From assembly GCF_042686175.1 (NCBI RefSeq), contig NZ_JBHUOR010000140.1, forward strand, positions 1 through 64,000: a stretch of 64,000 nt of DNA, written 5' to 3'. Made by a program: the position numbers and the translations under genes. The notes below the pieces were generated by a model. The model saw only the letters and a program-made list of their open reading frames with translations, was not told where the DNA came from and did no database searches. The first letter of the stretch is position 1, and each line of letters starts with the position of its first letter. The DNA is from Kurthia populi (GTDB lineage Bacteria > Bacillota > Bacilli > Bacillales_A > Planococcaceae). This document shows positions 58,307 through 64,000 of this stretch, piece by piece.

Positions 58307-58320
58307 TTAAAGCGTTTACA
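58307..58320. promoter_or_regulatory. cre-like site upstream of the ilvD promoter
   Basis: TTAAAGCGTTTACA; its complement TGTAAACGCTTTAA fits TGWAARCGYTWWCA with one mismatch. In B. subtilis CcpA activates the ilv-leu promoter from an upstream cre, and this site has a comparable upstream position. It also lies behind the lactone oxidase gene. Confidence 0.55.
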
Positions 58321-58411
58321 AACGCATAATTACGCTTTTCTGCTCATTTTTGAATTTTTCAAAAAAATTTTAAAAATTTTTCATGCAATATATCGCGTAG
58401 GTCATTTTTAG

Positions 58412-59704
58412 CTAAACGAGAATTTTTCTCATATATTCAGTCATAAAAACGCTGTTAGGGTCGCATTGCTGTTGGTGTGTTAGAAATATATCAATATCGC
58501 TATACTGCTTTTTAAGCTCACATCGCGTGTAACGATTCATCTTCCCAAAATGCGCGCGTCCTCCGTATTTTTGTAAAAGATGGTCCATATAGCGAAAATA
58601 GCGCTTATACGGCATCCCTTTATACATATGGAACGCAAAAAAAGCACTATCTTGCTGCTGTGTGGGACTTAAAATGCCCGCTTCGCCTTTTTGTGTGCGG
58701 CATTCAATCGGGAAATGCACATGAAAAAGCTCCCGCGACATCGTAAAATGAAGCTCTTCAAGAAATGCTTCGAAATAGTGTAATGGCATCGCATACTCAC
58801 ATTCTACAAACTTCACTTGTCTTGGCGAGGCGAATATGCGATAGCTAACATCCTGTCTTGCCCCAATCGGTACGGCCTTCGCCGAAATTTTACTCACGAG
58901 GCTAGTTGTTTGTGGCATGCGCTTACAAAGGGACGACATGCCTTGTAACACTTGATTTTCGATAAAATTGTCGAAAGGTTTTGTTGGCTGACGCTCTAAC
59001 TGCTCATACGGAACTGCATTCATCACTTTTAATTGCATCTGCGACTGTCCTGGGAAGTAATACCATTCGGCGTGACGATTCGTTTCAATAATCGATTGAA
59101 ACTGCGCTAGCGTATCCTGCACCGTTATACGTGATGATTCATAGGCTAAGCCATATACGGGCACAACTTTTATTGTAATCTGTACGACAATGCCAAATAA
59201 ACCGAGCCCAATATGTAGCGACTGTGCTAACGGATCTTCACGCGTCACTTCTCGGTAATTTCCTTCGCCATCCACAAGCCCCCAGCGTGTCACCTGACTC
59301 GATAAAGAGCCAAGCGTAATCCCTGTACCATGTGTCCCTGTACTTGTGGCTCCAGCGAGGGATTGCATATCAATATCGCCCATATTCGCAAGTCCATAGC
59401 CATGCTCCTCTAAGAGCGGTCCGATTTCATATAAATGCGTGCCTGCCCAAAACGTCGCCTCCTGCTTCAGCTTATCTAGCTGAATAAGACCCCGCATACG
59501 TGTTAAGCTCACCCCTACGTCATCGGGTTTTGCGACACCGCTAAAGGAATGGCGAGCCCCCATTGCACGAATTGTTTGCTGCTTCTGTGTGACTTGCTTT
59601 ATAAGTATACTTACTTCTTCAATAGAAGCAGGCTCATAAATCATTGCCTTCGGTGTTGTAAATGTCCCTGCCCAGTTTGACCATCTTTCTTCTATAGAAA
59701 ACAT
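58412..59704 (-). CDS. FAD-linked sugar-lactone oxidase (D-arabinono/L-gulono-1,4-lactone oxidase family)
   Basis: 430 residues. N-terminal PCMH-type FAD domain with IRAMGARHSFSGVAKPDDVGVSL (His of the GxxHS motif, potential covalent FAD site) and TSTGTHGTGITLGSLSSQV; C-terminal ALO domain ending with the GGRAHFGKMNRY motif typical of aldonolactone oxidases. Oxidises an aldono-lactone or related polyol. No signal peptide. Its ATG overlaps the upstream aldolase-like gene by 13 bases, so both are made together. Substrate unknown; ascorbate is unlikely in this organism. Confidence 0.82.
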   Translation of the reverse strand: MFSIEERWSNWAGTFTTPKAMIYEPASIEEVSILIKQVTQKQQTIRAMGARHSFSGVAKPDDVGVSLTRMRGLIQLDKLKQEATFWAGTHLYEIGPLLEEHGYGLANMGDIDMQSLAGATSTGTHGTGITLGSLSSQVTRWGLVDGEGNYREVTREDPLAQSLHIGLGLFGIVVQITIKVVPVYGLAYESSRITVQDTLAQFQSIIETNRHAEWYYFPGQSQMQLKVMNAVPYEQLERQPTKPFDNFIENQVLQGMSSLCKRMPQTTSLVSKISAKAVPIGARQDVSYRIFASPRQVKFVECEYAMPLHYFEAFLEELHFTMSRELFHVHFPIECRTQKGEAGILSPTQQQDSAFFAFHMYKGMPYKRYFRYMDHLLQKYGGRAHFGKMNRYTRCELKKQYSDIDIFLTHQQQCDPNSVFMTEYMRKILV

Positions 59705-60864
59705 TGTCCTTCCCCCCTATAGGTTGTCATCGGCCCAATATACGTATTATGACGATAGCCATGTAATACTTGGAAACGCTCGCATAGCTCGCCCGCTTTC
59801 GCATGGCGTAGCACGATGGAATCCCCAATGGCATATTTATTTTTCGGCATTGCTAACGGTGTTTGCACTTCCCCCGCCCCTTCTGTTGCATAAAAAGCTA
59901 ACTCGTCATCAGCGAGCACGGGCATTTTATCACTGCCTGTCGCGCCACTTGCGATATAGCCGCCCCCATGCGCCACAATCGTTGTTTGTGACGGCCTCCT
60001 TGTTGCACGTATCGCATAGCCCGCTGCGACTTCAAACGGCATATCGTCATAATAATCAAAGAGTCCTGGCCGGTATAAACCGGAACCAATTGTTACCTCG
60101 CTCACTTCGGGACAGGTTGCGGTATACGCCATACTCCCCGTTCCACCACCATTTACAAAGCGCAGCGGTCCTTGTTTTTTTTCGATATAACGAACGACCT
60201 TTTGACGACGCTTTTGCACCTCTTTTTTAGCACGCTGCTGTAGGCGACGAATAACGGTGCCAGTCGCTTTATTCGCTGGACGATCACCTACACCAGCAAT
60301 TTGTGCATCATAGCCCATCAAGCCGACAACATAAATATATGGACTGGGCAAAATGGCGTCGATAAAGCGCGCCGTATCCTTCGCATTCGTTAGTGCTGAC
60401 CGTCGCGTTCCAAAATAAAGCGATGGATATTGCTGGGACACATTTAAATCCATACAAAGCGCAGCGGCAACATCTTCCTCCTCTGCTAGGCGCTTTAAAA
60501 AATCCACCTGTTCGACTGCATCGACCATAAACGTAATATCTTTCCCCTGATGAATCCAGCGCATTAACTGGCGCACACTCTTTTCCTCAAGCGTCGGATA
60601 GCCTAATAAAAAGTGATCAAATCCTTGTTCGCATAAATAAGCGGTTTCGGCTGCTGTAAATGTCATCCACCCTGCAAAACGCTGGTCGACAGCACGCTCA
60701 ATATAGCGTAGAACATCTGTTGAGCGAATCGATTTTGTAGCGATGCGAATGTCTTTGTCACCGCTTCCTGCAATCATCGTACGAATATTCGCATCTAGCG
60801 CATCTAAATCAAGCCACGCATACGGATGCTCAAATGTTTGAAAAACTGCTGGCATTTTTTTCAT
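59692..60864 (-). CDS. PLP-dependent fold-III enzyme, D-threonine aldolase/D-serine dehydratase-like
   Basis: 390 residues from ATG 60864, six bases after GGAGG. The N-terminal alanine racemase-like barrel carries AWLDLDALDANI and the PLP lysine in RIATKSIRSTDVL near residue 45; GGGTGSM near 235 binds phosphate; the C-terminal D-serine dehydratase-like domain has AHGGGYIASGA and a metal-site-like GYRHNTYIGP. Probably cleaves or deaminates a beta-hydroxy-D-amino acid. Translationally coupled to a lactone oxidase gene; a similar neighbourhood of an alanine racemase-like gene and a gulonolactone dehydrogenase gene occurs, as far as I recall, in mycobacteria (Rv1769/Rv1771). Confidence 0.8.
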   Translation of the reverse strand: MKKMPAVFQTFEHPYAWLDLDALDANIRTMIAGSGDKDIRIATKSIRSTDVLRYIERAVDQRFAGWMTFTAAETAYLCEQGFDHFLLGYPTLEEKSVRQLMRWIHQGKDITFMVDAVEQVDFLKRLAEEEDVAAALCMDLNVSQQYPSLYFGTRRSALTNAKDTARFIDAILPSPYIYVVGLMGYDAQIAGVGDRPANKATGTVIRRLQQRAKKEVQKRRQKVVRYIEKKQGPLRFVNGGGTGSMAYTATCPEVSEVTIGSGLYRPGLFDYYDDMPFEVAAGYAIRATRRPSQTTIVAHGGGYIASGATGSDKMPVLADDELAFYATEGAGEVQTPLAMPKNKYAIGDSIVLRHAKAGELCERFQVLHGYRHNTYIGPMTTYRGEGQCFL

Positions 60865-60884
60865 TGTCTTCTCCTCCATAAAAA

Positions 60885-60932
60885 AATCCTCTCACTAATC
60901 AAAGCATAAAGATGCTCTTAGGAGAGGATGAC
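60885..60932 (-). terminator. Terminator/attenuator after the 39-residue protein gene
   Basis: ATCCTCTC...GAGAGGATTTTTTT with an inner AGCATC/ATGCT stem on the minus strand, between the small gene and the aldolase-like gene; it ends four bases before the latter's ribosome site, so it may also act as an attenuator for that gene. Confidence 0.75.
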
Positions 60933-60951
60933 TATTTGGTTGCACCACCTA

Positions 60952-61071
60952 TTACACATTAACACCCGGAATCAGCGTTAAGTCTAATGCCAAATTTAAC
61001 ATGACGAATAAATGCAAGCCTGCTACTACAAATCCAATTGTGTTATATTTTTTATTTGACATTTCGTACAT
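60952..61071 (-). CDS. Small (39-residue) single-span membrane protein
   Basis: ATG 61071 preceded eight bases upstream by AAAGGTGG; the product runs MYEMSNKKYNTIGFVVAGLH and ends LTLIPGVNV, with one hydrophobic stretch from IGFVVAGLHLFVMLNLALDL. It is too short for standard gene calling. Family unknown. The gap 60880-61249 otherwise contains its terminator and the leader of the following gene. Confidence 0.55.
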   Translation of the reverse strand: MYEMSNKKYNTIGFVVAGLHLFVMLNLALDLTLIPGVNV

Positions 61072-61249
61072 ACGATTCTCCACCTTTCTCTTCATAACAA
61101 TCATTTTTTGCTGTTTTATGATTATTATTTGTAAATATCATATACCTTGAAAATAAAAAACGCAAACATTTTTTGTCGAAATTGTGACATTTTTTCAAAG
61201 TAGACATTTTTCGATAACTTGCGTACAGTAAAGACAGGAGGCGATACAG

Positions 61250-61798
61250 ATGAATAAAGCATTAATCATCATTGATTACACAAATGATTTCGTTGCAACG
61301 GACGGCGCATTAACATGTGGTGCGCCCGGGCAAGCGCTCGAATCTTATATTACAAAATTAACGACACAATTTATTAACGACGAGCAATACGTTGTGTTTG
61401 CATGTGATTTACATGAAAAAAATGACCCGTATCATCCAGAAACTGCATTGTTCCCACCACATAATATTCGAGATACGGACGGACGAAAACTTTACGGTGA
61501 TTTGCAAGCGGTTTATGAAGCCTATGCGAACCGCAGTCATGTGAAATGGATGGATAAAACTCGTTATTCTTCATTCGCTGGTACTGATTTATTATTACGA
61601 CTACGCGAGCGTGGTATTAATGAGTTACATTTAGTCGGTGTTTGTACCGATATTTGTGTACTACACACCGCTGTTGATGCGTATAACTTAGGTTTTACAA
61701 TTATTATTCATGAACAAGGTGTCGCAAGCTTTAATCAAGCCGGCCATGACTGGGCACTGGCACACTTCACAGGCTCTTTAGGAGCTACGGTTATTTAA
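61250..61798 (+). CDS. Isochorismatase-family cysteine hydrolase, nicotinamidase-like
   Basis: 182 residues. The triad Asp9 (IIDYTNDF), Lys103 (MDKTRYSSF) and Cys136 (GVCTDICVLHTAVDA) is complete. Metal-binding residues of true nicotinamidases may be supplied by ACDLHEKNDPYHPE. Most like the YueJ/PncA group, which converts nicotinamide to nicotinate for NAD recycling. ATG 61250 follows AGGAGGCGATACAG. Monocistronic. Confidence 0.8.
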   Translation: MNKALIIIDYTNDFVATDGALTCGAPGQALESYITKLTTQFINDEQYVVFACDLHEKNDPYHPETALFPPHNIRDTDGRKLYGDLQAVYEAYANRSHVKWMDKTRYSSFAGTDLLLRLRERGINELHLVGVCTDICVLHTAVDAYNLGFTIIIHEQGVASFNQAGHDWALAHFTGSLGATVI

Positions 61799-61799
61799 A

Positions 61800-61837
61800 A
61801 AAGACAGGAATCGCGCTTCTTACACGATTCCTGTCTT
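61800..61837. terminator. Bidirectional terminator between nicotinamidase-like gene and DHA2 transporter
   Basis: AAAAAAGACAGGAATCG, loop, CGATTCCTGTCTTTTT between convergent genes. The inner GGAATCG core resembles the dispersed hairpin repeat, but flanks differ. Confidence 0.85.
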
Positions 61838-61838
61838 T

Positions 61839-63209
61839 TTACTGTGTGACAGCTTCTTTTTTAATTGTTAGCGCAAGTAATAAGGCGATAACCGCAAACA
61901 CAAGCGTACCGACATAGACTGCCTGAATGCCAGTTGCGAACATATTAGCAGATGTAGCCGCAACCGTTGTAACGGTCACTACATTGAAAATGACGCCATA
62001 AATCGCCGCACCAAGTGATTGGCTAAACGTATTCGTAAATGAATTTAATCCTGTCGCTAAGCCAACATGCTCTTTTGAAACGGTTTTTTGAAGCGTAATA
62101 ATTAGTAATGGCGCAATACAACCCATGCCTAAGCCCGTTAGTGCCGTTGCGCCAATAATAAAGATGGCAGATGTATGTGCCGTTAGCTGCGCCATCATTA
62201 GCGTACCGATAATTAAAAATACCGTACCACTGACAATAAAATATTTATTGGCTATTTTGCCAATAAAAACACCGATGCCCATCGCACCGAGTGTCCACAT
62301 AATGGATAATGGTGTTAGCATCAAGCCTGCTACTGTCGCATTCTTACCTAGAACATTTTGCGCATAAAGTGGTACATATGCCGACATGCCGATGACGATG
62401 GCCATGGTGCAAAATGACAGTGCATTAATCGTCATTAGGCGACGATTTTTAAAGAGTTGTAACGGAATTAGCGGTTCACTTACACGCAGCTCTACTGCAA
62501 TAAAAGCAGCTAGACAGATGAATACGATGCTATAGCAAACAATTTGCGTCGTCGTCCACCATTCCCCACTATTACTCCCCGTAATAATCGCGTACATTAA
62601 GCATAAAATGGCTACCGCGAATAAGACAGCACCCACATAATCAATTTTATGCTTCGTCACAACAAGCTGTTCCTCATAATAACGCGCAATAAAATAAATA
62701 GAACCAATTGCAAACGGTACATTTAATAAGAAAATATAATGCCATGATAAGCTATCAATTAAAAAGCCACCAATTAATGGACCAACAACACCTGCAACGC
62801 CCCATACCATACTAATATAGCTTTGGCCTCGTGCACGGGCTTTTTCTGTTTCAAATAATTCACTAACCATTGTCAGCGTAATCGGCAAAATTGAACCAGC
62901 GCCAACCCCTTGAATGGCACGGCATATAATGAGCATTACCATACTTTGTGATATTCCACATAACAAGGATCCTACCGCAAATAAGGTAATCCCAATTATA
63001 ATCATTTTTTTACGACCGAATAAATCGGCCAATTTCCCAAATAAAATCGCTGCAATCGCCGATGTTAATAAATAAGCAGAATAAATCCAGCTAATTAATT
63101 CGACGCCATTTAGGTCAGCGGTGATGCTTGGAATTGCCGTTGCTACAATGGTCCCTTCAATTGCAGCAAGCGCAGTTGCCAATAAAATGGCAAGAAAAAC
63201 ATAGTTCAA
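61839..63209 (-). CDS. MFS multidrug exporter, DHA2 (EmrB/QacA-like, 14-TM) family
   Basis: 456 residues. Motifs: LATALAAIEGTIVATAIPSI (motif D1), LFGKLADLFGRKK (motif A), RAIQGVGAGSILPI (motif B) and VVGPLIGGFLIDSLSWHYIFLLNVP (motif C), with about 14 membrane segments. Start TTG 63209, seven bases after AAGGAGG; the GTG nine bases upstream touches the ribosome site. Probably proton-driven drug or metabolite efflux. No regulator adjacent. Confidence 0.9.
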   Translation of the reverse strand: MNYVFLAILLATALAAIEGTIVATAIPSITADLNGVELISWIYSAYLLTSAIAAILFGKLADLFGRKKMIIIGITLFAVGSLLCGISQSMVMLIICRAIQGVGAGSILPITLTMVSELFETEKARARGQSYISMVWGVAGVVGPLIGGFLIDSLSWHYIFLLNVPFAIGSIYFIARYYEEQLVVTKHKIDYVGAVLFAVAILCLMYAIITGSNSGEWWTTTQIVCYSIVFICLAAFIAVELRVSEPLIPLQLFKNRRLMTINALSFCTMAIVIGMSAYVPLYAQNVLGKNATVAGLMLTPLSIMWTLGAMGIGVFIGKIANKYFIVSGTVFLIIGTLMMAQLTAHTSAIFIIGATALTGLGMGCIAPLLIITLQKTVSKEHVGLATGLNSFTNTFSQSLGAAIYGVIFNVVTVTTVAATSANMFATGIQAVYVGTLVFAVIALLLALTIKKEAVTQ

Positions 63210-63285
63210 ACTCGACACCTCCTTCGTTATGGTACATTAATTTTGTATCTTTTTCCTTATTTTAACCAATTTATTATAAAAATAT

Positions 63286-63314
63286 TTGTCATAGACCCAT
63301 TTTTTAGGTATCAT
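63286..63314 (+). promoter_or_regulatory. Promoter of mscL
   Basis: TTGTCA (63286-63291), 17-bp spacer, TATCAT (63309-63314), 52 bases ahead of the start codon. Confidence 0.65.
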
Positions 63315-63366
63315 ACAATTTGTTAACTCATATAATTATTTCGTTATAAAGGAGGCGTACTCAAGT

Positions 63367-63750
63367 ATGTGGAAAGAATTTAAAGAGTTCGCGTTAAAAG
63401 GTAATGTATTAGATCTTGCAGTCGGTGTTATCATCGGGGCAGCATTCGGTAAAATCGTTACTTCTTTAGTAGAAAACATCATCATGCCAATCGTTACTTT
63501 ATTAATTGGTAAAGTGGACGTTTCAGACTTAGCTTACAAAAGCATTAAATACGGTGCGTTTATCCAAAGTGTCATTGACTTCGTGATTATTGCATTTTCT
63601 ATCTTCTTATTTATTAAAATTGTTATGTCGCTTGGAAATAAAATGCGTCGTCAAAATGAAGTTGTTGAAGAAGAAGCAGCAGCTGAAACACAAGAAGATG
63701 TGCTTAAAGATATTCGTGAATTATTACGTCAACAAAACGAACATAAATAA
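63367..63750 (+). CDS. mscL: Large-conductance mechanosensitive channel
   Basis: 127 residues. Amphipathic N-terminus MWKEFKEFALKGNVLDLAVGVIIGAAFGKIV leads into the pore helix TM1; TM2 is FIQSVIDFVIIAFSIFLFIKIV; a charged C-terminal bundle ends with VLKDIRELLRQQ. The pentameric channel opens under membrane tension to save cells from osmotic down-shock. ATG 63367 follows AAAGGAGGCGTACTCAAGT. Confidence 0.96.
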   Translation: MWKEFKEFALKGNVLDLAVGVIIGAAFGKIVTSLVENIIMPIVTLLIGKVDVSDLAYKSIKYGAFIQSVIDFVIIAFSIFLFIKIVMSLGNKMRRQNEVVEEEAAAETQEDVLKDIRELLRQQNEHK

Positions 63751-63760
63751 GTATGTAACA

Positions 63761-63863
63761 AGAGGCTTTGACATACGTGTAACAACCGCTCTTGTGAGCA
63801 TAAGAAAAACCGGAATCGCGCTGTGGTGCGGCTCCGGTTTTTTGTTGTGAACGCTAAAGAAGG
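63761..63863 (+). repeat. Intergenic hairpin repeat, copy 3 (3' of mscL)
   Basis: AGAGGCTTTGACATACGTGT, then GAGCATAAGAAAAACCGG, the hairpin ACCGGAATCGCGC...GTGCGGCTCCGGTTTTTT and GTTGTGAACGCTAAAGAAGG. Begins 10 bases after the mscL stop, sense orientation. Nearly identical blocks are shared with copies at 37658-37764 and 27535-27650. Confidence 0.85.
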
Positions 63864-63893
63864 AAAATGACGTAATTTGTCCCAGTTTCTTTT

Positions 63894-64000
63894 TTATTTT
63901 GGCTGTATATGTGCTAAATCATTAAGGATTTCACTGACAGGCACTTGACCATAACCATCATAGGATTTTCGAACAAAGCCCTGTTGGTCAACTAAATAAA
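63894..64000 (-). CDS. Sco1/SenC-like protein, C-terminal fragment (5' end outside window)
   Basis: An open minus-strand frame enters from the right edge and ends at TAA 63894-63896; the visible 34 residues run YLVDQQGFVRKSYDGYGQVP to AHIQPK. YLVDxxGxVxxxYDG followed by an amphipathic helix is the usual end of Sco-family thioredoxin-fold proteins (copper chaperones for cytochrome oxidase); a ResA- or redoxin-type protein is the alternative. Too little is seen to be certain. Confidence 0.55.
   Translation of the reverse strand, partial: YLVDQQGFVRKSYDGYGQVPVSEILNDLAHIQPK

Noticed and set aside
59724..60230. 168-codon plus-strand frame opposite the aldolase-like gene
   Set aside because: Antisense shadow, rich in His/Arg/Leu, without ribosome site.
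61800..61837. Fourth copy of the dispersed hairpin repeat
   Set aside because: Shares only GGAATCG in the stem; conserved flanks (ATACGTGTAA, GAACGCTAAA) are absent, so it is an ordinary terminator.

Overview
The window looks like chromosomal DNA of a low-GC Gram-positive of the Bacillales, most likely a Planococcaceae/Caryophanaceae member related to Lysinibacillus or Solibacillus. The basis is the strong Shine-Dalgarno sites, frequent TTG/GTG starts, T-box leaders, CodY/CcpA-like sites, and a gene order around aconitase, yneP, yneR, plsY, parE and parC that recalls Bacillus subtilis. I saw no tRNA, rRNA, CRISPR array or prophage. The only mobile DNA is the right end of an IS3-family element at the left edge.

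Layout. 1-0.84 kb: IS3 end inserted in a UMF1/Atg22-like transporter. 0.9-3.2 kb: trpE-trpG under a tryptophan T-box. 3.2-5.5 kb: secreted subtilase and a double PadR-like regulator. 5.5-11.7 kb: cobalamin-riboswitch operon with a secreted alpha/alpha-barrel protein, a DUF4430 lipoprotein and a complete ECF transporter (T, fused AA, S). 11.8-13.3 kb: a 50-residue Cys-containing protein gene and a two-part ThrE exporter. 13.4-18.6 kb: acyl-CoA dehydrogenase, CoA transferase/racemase and SDR genes behind a sigma-54 promoter, with a divergent CBS-containing sigma-54 activator. 18.6-27.4 kb: small membrane proteins, a tyrosine phosphatase, a lone receiver domain, a 1542-residue surface phosphoesterase, arylamine N-acetyltransferase and a secreted transglutaminase-like protein. 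27.6-31 kb: gluconate genes (gnd, rpiR-type regulator, gntP). 31.2-38.8 kb: hydrolase with an aspartate at the nucleophile position, parC, parE, plsY, yneR, yneP and a broken M14 carboxypeptidase. 39-45.3 kb: aconitase, a DCC protein and lutABC. 45.4-47.8 kb: uncharacterised genes and a highly structured non-coding stretch. 48-58.4 kb: ilvD-[Ile T-box]-ilvBNC-leuABCD. 58.4-64 kb: lactone oxidase plus D-threonine-aldolase-like enzyme, a 39-residue membrane protein, nicotinamidase-like hydrolase, a DHA2 exporter, mscL and the end of a Sco-like gene.

The most interesting system is the cobalamin operon. Its first two products together resemble the two domains of animal intrinsic factor/transcobalamin (an alpha/alpha barrel plus a DUF4430 beta domain), made as separate exported proteins and paired with an ECF importer under B12 riboswitch control. 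Other points of note are a sigma-54 promoter with two exact-length 30-bp tandem upstream repeats, a three-copy intergenic hairpin repeat always placed 10-20 nt after a stop codon in the sense direction, a 260-nt region of nested hairpins without a gene, and a hydrolase whose catalytic serine is replaced by aspartate.

All assignments rest on reading the sequence and on memory of protein families; no database search was run.
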